Shown here piece by piece: positions 43,001-54,623 of a DNA stretch of 64,000 nt. The notes beneath the pieces are model-generated. The model searched no databases. It was given only the letters and a program-made list of their open reading frames with translations, and was not told the origin of the DNA. The stretch is from Cafeteria roenbergensis. Lineage: Eukaryota; Sar; Bigyra; Bicosoecida; Cafeteriaceae. The position numbers and the translations under genes are program-made. The stretch's first letter is position 1. Each line of letters opens with the position of its first letter. The stretch spans positions 62,001 through 126,000 of the forward strand of contig VLTN01000072.1 of the NCBI GenBank assembly GCA_008330645.1. The letters are read 5' to 3'.

Positions 43001-46000
43001 GCTGCGCGCCGCCGTGATGCACGACATCGTGGACATGATGCCGCCTGGCGTCCGCGCCAACAAGAGCCGCGTCATCCTCCAGCACCTGGTCGAGGCCTGG
43101 CGCTGCTGGAAGGCGAACATCCCGTGGAAGGTGCCGGGGATGCCGCCCGCCATCGAGGCCATGATCCTCCGCTACGTCAAGGCCAAGGCGGACTGGTACA
43201 CCAACGTCGCGCACTACAACCGCGAGCGCATCGCCCGCAGCGCCACGGTGGACAAGACGGTCTGCCGGAAGAACGTGGGGCGCCTCGCGCGGCTCTGGCT
43301 CAAGGCCGAGCAGGAGCGCCAGCACAACTACGAGAAGGACGGCCCGTACCTCAGCACCGAGGAGGCCGTCGCCGTGTACTCCACCACGGTGCACTGGCTG
43401 GAGAGCCGCAAGTTCCGCCCCATCCCGTTCCCGCCCCTCTCGTACAAGCACGACACCAAGCTGCTCATCCTCGCCCTGGAGCGCCTCAAGGAGGGTTACA
43501 TCAAGAAGACCAAGCTCAACGGCCCGGAGCGCGAGGAGCTCGGCCTCGTGGAGCAGGCCTACGACAACCCGCACGAGGCCCTCAGCACCATCAAGCGGAC
43601 GCTGCTCACTGCCAAGACCTTCAAGGAGGTTGAGATCGAGTTCGTGGACCTTTACTCCCACATCTACCCCTTCTACCAGATCTCCCCGCAGGAGCGCATC
43701 ACGGACGCCTACCTCGACCAGTACCTGTGGTACGAGGCGGACAAGCGGGGCCTCTTCCCCAACTGGGTCAAGCCCTCGGACTCGGAGCCGCCGCCGGTGC
43801 TGGTGTACAAGTGGTGCCAGGGCATCAACAACCTCGACGGCGTCTGGGAGACGGACGAGGGCCAGTGCACCGTGCTGATGGAGACCAAGCTGGAAAAGGT
43901 GTTCGAGAAGGTGGACCTCCGCCTGCTCAACCGCCTGCTGCGCCTCATCGTGGACCACAACATCGCCGACTACATGTCCGGCAAGAACAACGTCACGCTC
44001 GCCTACAAGGACATGATGCACATCAACCGCTACGGCATGGTGCGCGGCCTCTGCTTCGCCGGCTTCATGTTCCAGTACTACGCGCTGGTCATCGACCTCC
44101 TCCTCGTCACCCTCTCGCGCGCCTCGGACATGGCCGGCCCGCCCCACGTGCCCAACGACTTCCTCACCTTCCCCACCGTGGAGCAGGAGCGGGGCCACCC
44201 GCTGCGGCTCTACATGCGCTACGTGGACCGCATCTACGCCGTGTTCCGCTTCACGGCCGACGACGCGCGCGACCTCATTCAGCGCCACCTGACCGAGCAC
44301 CCCGACCCCAACAACGAGAACGTGGTGGGGTACAACAACAAGCGCTGCTGGCCCCGCGACGCCCGCATGCGCCTGATGAAGCACGACGTCAACCTCGGCC
44401 GCGCCGTGTTCTGGGAGATGCAGAACCGCCTGCCGCGCTCCATGACGACGCTCGAGTGGGACTCCTCCTTCGTGTCCGTCTACTCCAAGGACAACCCGAA
44501 CCTCCTCTTCTCCATGGTGGGCTTCGACGTGCGCGTCCTGCCCCGGTGCCGCATGGAGCGCGGGGAGTTCTCCGCCGCCCGCGACGGCGTGTGGGACCTC
44601 CAGAACGAGGACACCAAGGAGCGCACGGCGCAGGCGCACCTTCGCGTGGAGACGACCGCCATCAAGGCCTTCGACAACCGCGTGCGGAACCTCCTCATGT
44701 CCGCCGGCAGCGCGACCTTCACGAAGATCGGCAACAAGTGGAACTCCGCCGTCATCTCCCTCATGACCTACTTCCGCGAGGCGGTGGTCCAGACCCCGGA
44801 GCTCCTGGACCTGCTCGTCAAGTGCGAGAACAAGGTGCAAACCCGCGTCAAGATCGGCCTCAACTCCAAGATGCCCTCCCGCTTCCCCCCCGTCGTGTTC
44901 TACACGCCCAAGGAACTCGGCGGCCTCGGCATGCTCTCCATGGGCCACATTCTCATCCCCCAGTCGGACCTGCGCTTCTCCAAGCAGACCGACCTGGGCA
45001 TCACCCACTTCCGAGCCGGCCTCAGCCACGAGGAGGAGAACCTCATCCCCAACCTCTACCGCTACATCCTTCCCTGGGAGGCGGAGATCGTCGACTCGCA
45101 GCGCGTCTGGGCCGAGTACGCCCTCAAGCGCCAGGAGGCGTCGGCGCAGAACCGCCGCCTGACCCTCGAGGATCTGGAGGACAGCTGGGACCGCGGCCTG
45201 CCCCGCATCAACACGCTCTTCCAAAAGGACCGCCACACGCTGGCGTATGACAAGGGCTGGCGGCTGCGCACGGAGTTTACCAAGTACCAGAAGTACCACC
45301 AGAACCCCTTCTGGTGGACCCACCAGCGGCACGACGGCAAGCTCTGGAACCTCAACAACTATCGCACCGACGTCATCCAGGCGCTGGGCGGGGTTGAGGG
45401 CATCCTAGAGCACACGCTGTTCAAGGGAACGTACTTCCCCACCTGGGAGGGCCTCTTCTGGGAGAAGGCCTCCGGCTTCGAGGAGGCGATGAAGTTCAAG
45501 AAGCTCACCTCGGCGCAGCGCTCCGGCCTGAACCAGATCCCGAACCGTCGCTTCGCGCTCTGGTGGAGCCCCACCATCAACCGCGCCAACGTGTACATCG
45601 GCTTCCAGGTGCAGCTGGACCTCACGGGCATCTTCATGCACGGCAAGATCCCCGTGCTGAAGATCTCCTACATCCAGATCTTCCGCGCCCACCTGTGGCA
45701 GAAGGTGCACGAGTCCGTGGTGATGGACCTCTGCCAGGTGTTCGACCAGCAGCTCGAGGCGCTCGGCATCTCCAAGGCCCAGAAGGAGGACATCCACCCG
45801 CGCAAGAGCTACAAGATGAACAGCAGCTGCGCCGACATCCTCGTCCTCGCTTCCTTCCCGTGGCAGGTGTCCAAGCCTTCTCTCCTCCACGACAAGGAGG
45901 ACCCGGGCACGGAGCTCACCACCTCCAAGTGGTGGCTGGACATCCAGCTCCGCTGGGGCGACTACGACAGCCACGACATCGAGCGCTACTCCAAGGCCAA

Positions 46001-48110
46001 GTTCCTCGACTACTCCCAGGACAGCATGTCCGTGTACCCCAGCCCCACCGGCGCCCTCGTCGCGCTCGACCTGGCCTACAACCTCTACAGCGCGTACGGC
46101 CTCTGGTTCCGCGGCTGCAAGCCGCTGATGCAGGCTGCCATGGCCAAGATCATGAAGGCCAACCCCGCCCTCTACGTGCTCCGCGAGCGCATCCGCAAGA
46201 GCCTCCAGCTCTACTCGTCGGAGCCCACGGAGCCGTACCTGAGCTCCCAGAACTACTCGGAGCTCTTCAGCCGCGCCTCCACCTGGTTTGTGGACGACAC
46301 CAACGTGTACCGCATGACCATCCACAAGACGTTCGACGGGAACATCACCACCAAAGCCATCAACGGCGCCATCATCATCGTGAACCCGCGCACCGGCCAG
46401 CTCTTCCTCAAGATCATCCACACCAGCGCCTGGGCCGGCCAGAAGCGCCGCTCCGCCCTGGCCAAGTGGAAGACCGCCGAGGAGGTGGCCGTGCTCACCC
46501 GCTCCATGCCGGCCTCGGAGCAGCCGAAGCAGATCATCGTGACCCGCAAGGGCATGCTCGACCCGCTCGAGGTGCACCTGCTCGACTTCCCCAACATCGT
46601 CATCAAGGGCAGCGACCTGCAGCTCCCCTTCCAGTCCATCCTCAAGGTGGAGAAGCTCGGCGACATGGTGGTGCAGGCCACCAAGCCCGACATGCTCCTC
46701 TTCAACCTCTACGACGACTGGCTCGGCAGCATCAGCCCCTTCACCGCCTTCACCCGCCTCGTCCTCATCCTCCGCGCCCTGCACGTGAGCACCGACCGCA
46801 CCAAGGAGGTGCTCCGCCCCGACACCACCACCGTGACGCAGCCGCAGCACGTCTGGCCCACCATGACCGACGACGAGTGGACCAAGGTGGAGGTGCAGCT
46901 CAAGGACCTCATCCTCCAGGACTACGGCCGCAAGAACAACGTCAACACTGCGTCGCTCACGCAGTCGGAGATCCGCGACATCATCCTCGGCATGGAGGTA
47001 GCCCCGCCCAGCCAGCAGCGCCAGCAGATCGCTGAGATCGAGAAGCAGGCCCGCGCGCAGTCGCAGGTCACCGAGACGACGACCCGCTCCACGAACATCC
47101 ACGGCGAGGAGATCATCACTACGACGCAGACCAACTACGAGTCCGCGTCCTTCGCCTCCAGGTCGGACTGGCGCCAGCGCGCGGTCAACAGCGAAACGCT
47201 CCACCGGCGCACGGAGCACGTCCACACCGACTCCCGGGACCTCGGCGAGGAGGGCATCACCTACGTGGTCCCCAAGAACATCCTCCGCCGCTTCGTCGCC
47301 ATCGCCGACGTCCGCACGCAGGTGGCAGGGTTCATGTACGGCTCCGCCCCGCGCGACGCCCCCGACGTCCGGGAGGTTCGCTGCATCGTCCTGCCTCCCC
47401 AGGTGGGCTCCCAGTACGACGTCAAGCTGCCCGACGCCCTGCCCTCGCACCCGGCGCTGCAGGGGCTCAAGCCTCTCGGGTGGATCCACACGCAGCAGCG
47501 GGAGTCCCCGCACCTCAGCCCCGTGGACGTGCAGGCCCACGCGGCGCTGCTGTCGCGCAGCGCCGACGCGGCCGCCGCCGCCGAGGACTCCGCCGCCGCG
47601 GCAGGGGCCGCCGGGGGGCCCGCATCCGGCGCGGGGGCCCCCCAGGCCTGGTCTGCGGACGAAGCCGTCGTGGCCACCTGCTCCTTCACCCTCGCGTCGG
47701 TCACGCTCACTGCGCACCGGGTCACGTCGAAGGGCCTGGACTGGGCCCGCGGCGAGGGAGGCGGCGCGATTGCGGCCGCAGCGGCAGCCGCAGCCGCGTC
47801 GGGAGCAGGACCCGGCATCAAGGGATTCAAGACGGACTTTTACGACAAGGCCCAGATCACCCTCACAGACGCCATCCGCGGTTTCTTCCTCGTGCCGGAC
47901 GAGGGAAGCTGGAACTACTTCTTCCAGGGCGTCAAGTTCGCGCCCACAATCAAGTACGGCCTCAAGCTCGACGTGCCGCTCGAGTTCTACCACGAGCGCC
48001 ATCGCCCGGCCCACTTCCTCCAGTTTGCCGCCATGGAGGAGGAGGACAAGGACGGCGCCCTGGGCGCCCTTGGGGACGCCGGGGTGGACCGTGACGATGC
48101 GTTCGCTTGA
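40056..48110 (+). CDS. PRPF8: Pre-mRNA-processing-splicing factor 8 (PRP8)
   Basis: Two exons, 40056-40307 and 40638-48110 (2574 residues; phase 0). PRP8 is the central U5 snRNP protein that cradles the catalytic RNA core. Exon 1 encodes the Pro/Gly/Met-rich N-terminus ([14 protein letters not shown]). Exon 2 opens with [20 protein letters not shown] and runs colinear with other PRP8s through the N-terminal, RT-like, thumb/linker, endonuclease-like ([20 protein letters not shown]) and RNase H-like ([15 protein letters not shown] follows it) regions. It ends in a JAB/MPN domain (from ~2284) and the tail [15 protein letters not shown] to DRDDAFA. It is ~240 residues longer than human PRP8 because of an acidic then basic insert at ~460-560 and two Ala-rich inserts in the MPN domain (~2388-2429, ~2455-2479). 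No intein interrupts it. The 330-base intron is a multiple of three and stop-free. Confidence 0.97.
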   Translation: MQGGYYGGPPPPGMPPRGPPMAFAPRGPPGMPAPPGMGRPGMPPPGMGMRPGPNMFGRGPPRPVMLPQPVAPKPISAPAAPRSEVSAHSASLLSPAPGPAPPRPALPGRLRPGIATEAASRCVHWESSRALWPQGPPRRARGRGGLHAGPGRADQGGLGRARHPAEGPALRPACMLACATPPQGRVPRLARFAQEELIAERARRWRRVNSARYNPKRDFGGKSQKGGATVVEKEMMPAEHIRKIMRDHGDMSAAKWKDQKRVYLGALKYAPHAVFKLLENMPMPWEQIRDVSVLYHVTGAVSFVDEVPRVVEPVYMAQWGTTWIMMRREKRDRRNFRRMRFPPFDDEEPPLDYTDNIVDAEPPEALRFDLDPEDDADVIDWLWDNKGLVGTPHINGETYRRWHLPLSTMATLHRLSSQLLSGITDSNARYLFDLPSFLTSKALNLTIPGGPRFEPLFRDDDPADDDWNEFNDIHKVIMRVPIRTEYRVAFPYLYNSRPRKVRPQVYGAPASVVLPPEDDPDAPAFAFYPSVNPITPLEYDDSAFAADDAEWAEEAAQEAAAERQAAEARAALRAADVEAGFGPGGAAEASFVAYADDDEEEDDEGDVGDVGATGAQAGGKGAAAATDAFAAVAGAGVRVAGQGQTAHRRRRARPWEASAGAGGVARPGEVDGSGTLWLPAGATPALWEVEPQTDYTSDGIALLFAPRPFNLRSGRTRRAQDVPLVKRWYQEHCPQGMPTKVRVSYQKLLKTWVLNELRSRPPRSVKKRSLLRSLKSTKFFQRTELDWVEAGLQVCKQGHNMLNLLIERKRLDYLHLDYNFNLKPTKTLTTKERKKSRFGNAFHLMREIFRLTKLVVDSHVQYRIGNIDAYQLADGLQYAFAHVGQLTGMYRYKYRLMRQVRMTKDLKHVIYYRFNTGPVGKGPGVGFWAPGWRVWLFFLRGIVPLLERWLGNLLARQFEGRHNKGIASTVTKQRVESHYDLELRAAVMHDIVDMMPPGVRANKSRVILQHLVEAWRCWKANIPWKVPGMPPAIEAMILRYVKAKADWYTNVAHYNRERIARSATVDKTVCRKNVGRLARLWLKAEQERQHNYEKDGPYLSTEEAVAVYSTTVHWLESRKFRPIPFPPLSYKHDTKLLILALERLKEGYIKKTKLNGPEREELGLVEQAYDNPHEALSTIKRTLLTAKTFKEVEIEFVDLYSHIYPFYQISPQERITDAYLDQYLWYEADKRGLFPNWVKPSDSEPPPVLVYKWCQGINNLDGVWETDEGQCTVLMETKLEKVFEKVDLRLLNRLLRLIVDHNIADYMSGKNNVTLAYKDMMHINRYGMVRGLCFAGFMFQYYALVIDLLLVTLSRASDMAGPPHVPNDFLTFPTVEQERGHPLRLYMRYVDRIYAVFRFTADDARDLIQRHLTEHPDPNNENVVGYNNKRCWPRDARMRLMKHDVNLGRAVFWEMQNRLPRSMTTLEWDSSFVSVYSKDNPNLLFSMVGFDVRVLPRCRMERGEFSAARDGVWDLQNEDTKERTAQAHLRVETTAIKAFDNRVRNLLMSAGSATFTKIGNKWNSAVISLMTYFREAVVQTPELLDLLVKCENKVQTRVKIGLNSKMPSRFPPVVFYTPKELGGLGMLSMGHILIPQSDLRFSKQTDLGITHFRAGLSHEEENLIPNLYRYILPWEAEIVDSQRVWAEYALKRQEASAQNRRLTLEDLEDSWDRGLPRINTLFQKDRHTLAYDKGWRLRTEFTKYQKYHQNPFWWTHQRHDGKLWNLNNYRTDVIQALGGVEGILEHTLFKGTYFPTWEGLFWEKASGFEEAMKFKKLTSAQRSGLNQIPNRRFALWWSPTINRANVYIGFQVQLDLTGIFMHGKIPVLKISYIQIFRAHLWQKVHESVVMDLCQVFDQQLEALGISKAQKEDIHPRKSYKMNSSCADILVLASFPWQVSKPSLLHDKEDPGTELTTSKWWLDIQLRWGDYDSHDIERYSKAKFLDYSQDSMSVYPSPTGALVALDLAYNLYSAYGLWFRGCKPLMQAAMAKIMKANPALYVLRERIRKSLQLYSSEPTEPYLSSQNYSELFSRASTWFVDDTNVYRMTIHKTFDGNITTKAINGAIIIVNPRTGQLFLKIIHTSAWAGQKRRSALAKWKTAEEVAVLTRSMPASEQPKQIIVTRKGMLDPLEVHLLDFPNIVIKGSDLQLPFQSILKVEKLGDMVVQATKPDMLLFNLYDDWLGSISPFTAFTRLVLILRALHVSTDRTKEVLRPDTTTVTQPQHVWPTMTDDEWTKVEVQLKDLILQDYGRKNNVNTASLTQSEIRDIILGMEVAPPSQQRQQIAEIEKQARAQSQVTETTTRSTNIHGEEIITTTQTNYESASFASRSDWRQRAVNSETLHRRTEHVHTDSRDLGEEGITYVVPKNILRRFVAIADVRTQVAGFMYGSAPRDAPDVREVRCIVLPPQVGSQYDVKLPDALPSHPALQGLKPLGWIHTQQRESPHLSPVDVQAHAALLSRSADAAAAAEDSAAAAGAAGGPASGAGAPQAWSADEAVVATCSFTLASVTLTAHRVTSKGLDWARGEGGGAIAAAAAAAAASGAGPGIKGFKTDFYDKAQITLTDAIRGFFLVPDEGSWNYFFQGVKFAPTIKYGLKLDVPLEFYHERHRPAHFLQFAAMEEEDKDGALGALGDAGVDRDDAFA

Positions 48111-48402
48111 TTGCGGACAGCGCGTGCGTGTTTGCTCCCGTCCGCATTCTGCCTTGACGATCACTTGCGCGATGCAGCTCCACGGCCGGGTCGCGCTCGC
48201 TCGCTCGCTCTCTCTCTCTCGTCCCCTTGCTCTCCATCGCACACACACACTCACATATGCACACGAGTGGCCACGTACACGGGCCTTTCGGCTGCTCTCG
48301 CTCGATGGCCGCTGCCCTCGACGCTGCCCGGCTCTGCACTGCAGCCTTGCGCCAACGCAGCCGAGCGAGCGCCCCTGCGGAGACGCATGCCACCCTGCCG
48401 GC
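48111..48402. other. Spacer with TCGC/TC/CA microsatellites
   Basis: Holds the PRP8 3' end and the promoter of the next gene. It contains (TCGC)n then (TC)n at ~48195-48220 and a CA run at ~48240-48250. Confidence 0.6.
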
Positions 48403-50778
48403 ATGGCAGACGCGGCCGCGGACGGCGGGTGGGACAACCCCGCGCCCGGAAGCCCCGGCGGGCGGGGGGTCAGGGTGGAACCCGTGCTGTCGCCGCCAAC
48501 GGGCGAGATGGGACTCTCCGACCCGCACTCTGCGGCCCTGTCGCCGGCGTTCCTCTTGCGGCACGCGGCAAAGTCCGGCAGGCTTGAGCGCGCACTTACC
48601 GGGGGACGGACGCGGGGCCGGTCTCGGCTCCGAGCCGGGGCTGACCCGCCGCGGGCAACGGCGGCGCTTGCCGTGGAGGCGGTGTCGCACCTGAAGCTCT
48701 CGCAGCTTGGCTTGTCCTCCTTGAGGGGTGTGCACGTGTGCCGAGAGCTGACAGTGAGGCGCTCCGCGGCCGCGACGGCGCTGTTGCACCGGCGGCCGTG
48801 TTCCGCGTTCGCTTCGACGAGCCGGCGCTGCAACCGCTGCGACTGCCACCCCTCGCCCTCCGCCGCAGGCCCTGTATGCCTACGAGAACGAGCTGGAAGA
48901 GCTTGACGACTTCAGCGGCGGCATGCGCAAGCTGGAGACGCTTCACCTGGAGCGAAACCAGCTGAGCTCGGCAGCCGTCGCCGGAGGGCTGACAGGCCTG
49001 TACGCACTGCGCAAGCTGTGAGGGCCGCGGCCGGAGCCCAGCGCGCGAATTGCGGGCTAGCGCCGCGCCAGATCGCTACCGGCGACGGCTGGCGAGGACG
49101 CGGCAGCGGCGTGGCAGTTGAGCCCCCAGCTCCGCGCTGGCTTTGTCAACCTTGCCCCCTGACGCTTCCCCCCCGCCCCCCAGCTCCGCGCTGGCTTTGT
49201 GAACCTTGCCCGCTGACACTTCCCCGCCGCCCCCTGCTTCCGCCGCAGCCACCTGGACGGCAACCGGATCGCCGTGCTTGCCGGCCTGGAGAGCTGCCCC
49301 GGCCTTCAGCACCTCACGCTCGCCGACCAGCGGTCTGCAGAGCCGCTCACGTTCTCGCGCCCGGCCCTCGCGGCCGTGGGCGGCTGCCTGCAGACGCTTG
49401 ACGTCAGCGGGTGCCGCATCGCCTCCCTGCGCCCCCTGCAGCTCCTCCGGGCTATCGAGACGCTCAACTGCGACAGAAACGACATCAGCGACATGGTGGA
49501 AGTGGCAGAGCTGCTCAGGAGTGCGCGGTGGATGAGCGACTTTTCGCTGCGCGACAACCCCGTCTCAGCCCTCCGCAACTACCGCCACAAGGCGATTGCC
49601 GTGTCACAGCCGTCTCTGCGTGAGTGCCTGGCGATGGGCGATCGCACTGCGCGAGGTGCCCAGCCCTGCCTGAAGCCTTGTTCCGGTGTATTGCTCCGAG
49701 ACGTGTGGTGGCCGCCCAGCCCGGCAGCGCCCTCGGCTGGCGCGCGCCGCCTCCGAGCGGCTGGCCGGCTCGCAGTGACGCCGGCCCCCGCCCGGACCGG
49801 CTGAGGTGGGAGGGGGTCCCGCCACGCGGTGCTAGTTCCACCATCGCGCGTCGCCGCCGCTGTCGTTTGTTGCAACGAGCCGCGTGCCTCGCAGGTCGCC
49901 TCGACGGAGCCGAGGTCACAGCTAAGCAGAGGGACTTTCTGCTGCGGCTTGAGCTGCGCAAGCGGGGGCTCGGGCGGGCCAACGCTGCGCCCGACGACGA
50001 CGGGTCCGGCGGGGCAGCGGAGGCCGGTGCAGTTGCCGGGCCCACAAGCGGCGGGCCCCTCCGCCGGGGAGCCCACGCCGGTTTGGCGGCGACGGGCCGA
50101 CCCGTGGCGTCGTCGGCGCTCGCCATCGCCGGGAGCAACGCGGTTTCGCGCGAGTCAACGCCTCCCATGCCCGCTGCTCGCGCCGGCCGCACCGCCTCGC
50201 TGGGGCTGGGCGGCGGCTTCCGGCCAGCTCCGGCGGCGAACGCCCCAAGCGGCGGGCACCGCGGCGGGCGTCGCGGCGCTGGGCCAGGGCACGGGTACGG
50301 GTCCGGGAGCGGCGGCGGTGCGAGGCAGAGCAGCAGGGGCTTCTACGGCGGGGGAAGAAGCTCGGGCGCGGGCGCGGGAATGGGCGGAGGCAGGGCCAGC
50401 AGAGGGGCGCGTTTGCGCGGTGCCCGGGGCCAAGAGGCCCCGTTCCCCACACCGACGGGCCCTCGCGGCATCAGCCCCCCAGCGGACGAGGCCGGCGACG
50501 CACCTGGCGCCGCGGGCGGTTTCGTGCCTCCCGGCGCTGCCAGGTGGCTGTCGCCGGGCGACGCCGCGGCCGCGGGCCTCGCTGTGCAGGGCGGGCCGGC
50601 CAAGCCGCCGCGCACGCCCTGGGGCGTTGGGCCGGGCCTGCACCGCTCGGGCAAGGCGGCCGCAACGCGGTCCCGGCCCGGGCTGCCAGTCGCTCCCTGG
50701 CAGCTGGACGCTGGCGACCAGCGCGCGGAGGCGCCGGGGGGGCTTGAGGGGCACGGTGTGCAGCCGTCCCGCCGGTGA
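48403..50778 (+). CDS. PPP1R42: PPP1R42-like leucine-rich repeat protein
   Basis: Four exons: 48403-48753, 48869-49017, 49249-49619, 49895-50778 (584 residues; phases 0, 2, 1). All joins fall inside LRR units and restore their spacing: ALYAYENELEELDDFSGG, LETLHLERNQLSSAAV, LRKLHLDGNRIAVLAGLESC, LQTLDVSGCRIASL and IETLNCDRNDISDM. A capping motif follows (FSLRDNPVSALRNYRHKAI), then SLRRLDGAEVTAKQRDFLL. The capping region and the DGxEVT...RxFL end match PPP1R42 (TLRR/LRRC67), a protein phosphatase 1 partner linked to microtubules and the centrosome or basal body. The vertebrate protein is about 300-360 residues; here a ~250-residue Gly/Ala/Arg-rich, disordered tail is added. The N-terminal ~60 residues are also low-complexity. 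Confidence 0.85.
49122..49229. repeat. 54-base imperfect tandem duplication in an intron
   Basis: Two adjacent copies, period 54 bases, in intron 2 of the PPP1R42-like gene. Both contain CCAGCTCCGCGCTGGCTTTG and a following AACCTTGCCC, with a few differences. Each copy carries a C-rich tract and an internal CAG that could mimic a splice acceptor. Confidence 0.9.
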
Positions 50779-51563
50779 GCGGCGCGGGCGCTGCGGCTGT
50801 GCCCCGCCTCACTGCGCGTGCGAGAGCGCGGGCACGCACGGGTTGCGCCTCGTTGGCTGGTTCACGCGCAGCGCTGCAACGAGGATGGAGTGCTCGCGTG
50901 GCGTTGGCGGCGGTGGGCGCAGCAGTACGTGGTGCGGTGGCGCAGAGGCCCGCGCGCCTGCCCCCTCAGCACAAGGTGCAACGGTGTCGCGTGACAGGGA
51001 GCGCTCCAGCCCGTTGTGGGTTGCGACACCAAGATTGGCACTTGCCCGAATAAAGCACACACGCAGTGCCTCTGGCAGGGGCAGGCAGATTCACACGAAA
51101 CGTCGAGTTGCCGGGAGAAGGAGGAAAGCAGGGGAGCGCCAAGGAGGCTGCTCGGGACGGAGGTGGGGGGGGGGTGGAGTGGAGGGCAGCAGGAAACGGA
51201 GAGCAGAGGAGGGGAAGGCTTACGTCGAACAAGCAAACAACCACATGCAGCGGGGGCACGGGGTGGTGGTGGGGGGGAAGGGGGGAGACGCGAGACGGGC
51301 TGCCGGCACGACGGCGGGTGCTCCGCTAACTGAGAGCAGCTGGAGCAGAGAGAGACGGGGAGGACGGCAGGCGAGGCCGCTGGCCACCAGAGGCGGGACC
51401 GGCCCGCACCGAGCGAGCGAGCGAGCGAGCGCCGCGCTGAGCAGGGGCGGCAGGCGGGGCCGACCGCGGTTCCCCCTGAGGAATAGCTTCCACCCCCCCA
51501 CCCCCCCCGGGATACAGCATCGGGCTGCGTCATGCATCCGCACCGGGGGTCCCCAGTCAGGGC
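50779..51563. other. Convergent 3' spacer with AATAAA and purine repeats
   Basis: Two genes converge here. An AATAAA signal at 51049-51054 lies ~270 bases after the PPP1R42-like stop and fits a plus-strand polyadenylation signal. Beyond it are G/A-rich runs (about 51110-51300) and a (GAGC)n run at 51411-51430. No gene is seen. Confidence 0.55.
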
Positions 51564-53957
51564 TCAGCGGTGCTCGACCAGCGAGCGCATGCGGAACTTG
51601 CGGCGCACGATGGGGCGCACGTCCTCGCAGCCGTGGAGCTCGCGCTCAAGGAACCAGGCCAGCTTGAGAAGCTCCCTGTCGTCGGGGTCCTCGAACCAGG
51701 ACTCGATGGGGACGCCGTTGTCGAGGTGGTACCCGAATGCGTGCTGGCTGTTGTCAACCAGCACCGTCTGCTTGAGGTCCCGCCCGAGGACGTTGAGATC
51801 CTTGATGTAGTTGCCGTCCACGTTGAGGCAGGCCTCGCGGTAGAGCCTGTGGCGGATCCAGCGGTGGTGCGGGTCGAGGAGGTCGAGGAGGCGGGACGCG
51901 TAGACGGACTGGGAGGCGGTGAAGACGGTGACCTCGAACTTGGAGGCCACCCTGGCGAGGAAGCGCTCGAGGAAGGGCCGCTTGCGGACGTACACCTGGT
52001 ACGTGTGACCGCCAAACACGACCGGGAAGCGGAGGTCCGGGTCGGGGATGGGCTCCACGGAGCAGTGGACCAGGGTCTCGTCCAGGTCGAGGACGAGGCT
52101 GATGGGGGGCGCGTCGCTGACCTTGCGGGGAAGAACGACGCGGTTCACGCGGGGCCTCACGGAGCTGTAGGGGGGCAGGAGACGGATAAAGAGGTAGGGG
52201 TTGAACTCCTCGTAGGCCTCCCAGTTGTCCGTCGCCTCGATGGCGGCGTGGGCGGCCGACACGCGGGAGGCGAGGTCGGCAGCAGCGGCCGCCGTGAGGG
52301 CGGTGGACATCTCGCCGGGGTGGGCCTCCGAGTCGTGGGCGGGGGCGGTGGCCGCAGTCGCGGCCGAGGCGGCAGACGCAGTGGACGACACCGACGGGTA
52401 CCTGCCGACATCGCAGCGGGAGCTGGCGCGAGACTTGCCGGCGCCGGCCGGGTCGGCGTCAGCGTGGTCGCGGGCAGCGCGGGCAGGCGAGGACGAGGAC
52501 GCAGACCCAGTCGCAGCCGACGCTGCGCCGCGCCCGGGAGGCGCTGCGGCGAGCACCGGCGTGGCGACGGCGCCGCACCCGGCGGCAGCCTCTGCCGCAA
52601 TCGCGGCCGCTGCGCGCGCGCCGCCCAGGCGGTTCTCCTTGTCCGTGTTGGCGCCGGCAACGGCAGCTGCGTCCTCTTCGGCTGCGAGGGCGGGGGAGTC
52701 GGGGGCAGGGGCGAGGGGCGCGCTAGCGTTGCGCCGAGGGGCTGAGCCTGCGCCGCGGCAGCAGCAGGGGCTGTTGGCGAAGCGCACAAGCGCTTCTCGC
52801 GCTTGACCGCGCCGAGCTCTCACCGATCCGCGCGGTTGGGGAAAAGAGGCCACCCGTGCGGCCCGCAGGCACGTCCCTGCGACGAACATGAGGGGCGCGG
52901 GGGCGAGGGCGGCAGCGAGGCGTGCATGGCCGACACAGCCTGAGGAAACGCTGCGCGAGGCACGCGCCCGCGGGGCGGGGCGGCCCGCCGGAATCGGCTT
53001 GAGCGGACAGGCCCTCGCCAGGCAGGCTGCACGGGGCGGCGCAAACCGAAGCCGCGAGCGGAGGCGCCCCGGTGGCCCGGATTCGCGCAGCAAAGACCCA
53101 GATCGCCGTTGCGACCGGCGAGGGAGCTGTGCGCGCCTGATAGCCGGCAGGAACGGGCGGGGGCGGGTGTCGGGCCTGGCGCGGCGCCGCGCCGAGGCGC
53201 AGCTGGTGTTCCCTCCCGCGCAATGACAGGGGGCCTCCGCGCCGGCGGGGCAGAGGGAGGGGCGGGCCGGGGCACCTGGCAGCGAAGCGCCGCTGGCGCC
53301 GAGAAACCACGGGTCTGAGGGCGCGTCCTGGGGCGCCTGGGCGGCCCGGGAAGACGACCGGCCAAGAGAGCGGGGCCCAAAGCAGGGCCGCGGGGGGCCG
53401 CTCGGGGACGGGGACGGCGAAACGCGCGCTGGGTGGCGGGGGCGGGCTCGGGGGAGAGGTCGGCGACGCTTGCCGTCTCGCCGGCAAAGGAACGCGCAGC
53501 TGCAAGACTCACCCGGCGGCGCCGCGCTCGTCGACCCTGCGGGCGCGCACGATCTCGCTGTGCTTCATGGGCGACAGGCTTGCCATGGACGGCGTGGCTG
53601 CGGGGGAAGCGAGCCCCGGAGGGAGGGGGGGGCGAGGAGAGAGCACGATTGGCCCTGGCAGCCGAACCGGCGACGATGGGCACACCACAAGAGATGGCGC
53701 CACTGCAACCGGTCGGCTTCCCGCGGGCCTCACTGGGGTAGCCGCGGCCGGACCGGCGCTGCTGCGGCGTCGACGCGATGGGCGACTTGGGGTCTGCGGA
53801 AGGCGGCGAGCGGCGGCGAGGGCGAGGGGCGGGGCCAGTGGAGCAAGGGGAGCGAGGGCCTTGGCGACTGCCGCCTGTTCGAGGGCTCCTCACCGGCGTA
53901 GTAGCCGCGGCCCGCTCCCCATCCCGAGCGCCCGGGTGTCGTGGACGTTGCTTCCAT
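51564..53957 (-). CDS. SCP/CTDSP-type protein phosphatase (FCP1 homology)
   Basis: Five exons, minus strand: 53957-53894, 53793-53734, 53597-53513, 52876-52824, 52747-51564 (481 residues). The C-terminal ~180 residues are a complete FCP1/SCP domain. VLDLDETLVHCSVEP carries the two catalytic Asp of DxDx(T/V)L (about residues 306 and 308). VYVRKRPFLERFLARVASKF, VTVFTASQSVYASRLLDLLD, HRLYREACLNVDGNYIKDL, VLVDNSQHAFGYHLDNGVPI and WFEDPDDREL complete it. This resembles the CTDSPL2/Dullard group, Mg2+-dependent Ser/Thr phosphatases acting on RNA polymerase II tails or membrane signalling proteins. The domain is secure. The four small upstream exons are inferred from phase and splice motifs; they give an N-terminus full of S/T-P sites (DPKSPIASTPQQ, TPSMASLSPMKHS, GGLFSPTARI), a likely target of cyclin-dependent kinases. 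A long Ala-rich linker joins the two. Confidence 0.82.
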
Positions 53958-54623
53958 GAGGCAGGGGACCGTGGGGAGGCAGGAGAGGGCTGCAAAGCAA
54001 GCCTCGCGGCGAACCACGAGGTGCTCGCTGGCTGCCGGCGAGTCGTCCCTCGGTTTCCGGCGCAAGTTCTGCCGGCTCCAACTATGCCACGCTCGGCCCC
54101 AACTCAGGGCAGAGCGCGCCCGACTGCGGAACTGCAAGTCGCGGGGCGGGGACGCGACCCCGGAATCGCTGCCCAGCGGCGCGGCTGGCCGAGCGGTCCG
54201 GTGCCCGGGCGGGCGCCGCGCGAGAGGCTCGCGGGGCTTGCGGCGCGGGCGCCCCGGCGGGCCCTGGGGCGCCGTGCGCGGCGCTGGGGCGCTTGCTGTG
54301 CGCGGCTGCTTTGAATCCGCCGCCCCGTCTCGATCTGGCGGCCATGCGGGGCGTTTGGGCGAGGGGCGCGCGCAATTCCGGGCGCGTTGGCGCCCGCCCC
54401 AACACGCATATACACACTCTGGCGCTGCGCAGGCCTGGCAGGCCGCGGAGGAATCACATGGACGGGCGCCCAAAGGCTTGGCCTGGGGGCACCCCGAGGG
54501 CGGCAGCACATTGCATCGGCCCCAGCGCCGCCGCGGGCTCCATGGGGGCCGCGGCGCGGCAGGCGTCCCACCTCGCTGACCCGCCAAGGCCGGCCGGGAA
54601 CTGCGGGCGGCGCGCGGGCGCGC
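53958..54623. other. Tandem spacer, no gene seen
   Basis: Lies between two minus-strand genes. Open frames on both strands have no family signal and probably reflect GC content. It should hold the phosphatase promoter. Confidence 0.4.

Noticed and set aside
39426-45332. 1968-residue and, further on (45405-48833), 1142-residue open frames on the minus strand opposite PRP8
   Set aside because: The plus strand is unmistakably PRP8. The antisense frames lack any domain and reflect high GC at codon position three.
40056-48110. Possible intein in PRP8, as in many fungi
   Set aside because: The conserved blocks run without interruption by splicing or endonuclease motifs; the inserts are Ala-rich or charged loops.
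52877-53512. A separate gene inside the 636-base intron of the phosphatase
   Set aside because: Open frames occur on both strands but are Arg/Pro/Ala shadows with no domain.
53958-54623. Plus-strand frames of ~180-210 residues between the phosphatase and p25-alpha genes
   Set aside because: They are low-complexity and Arg/Gly-rich with no start context or family signal.
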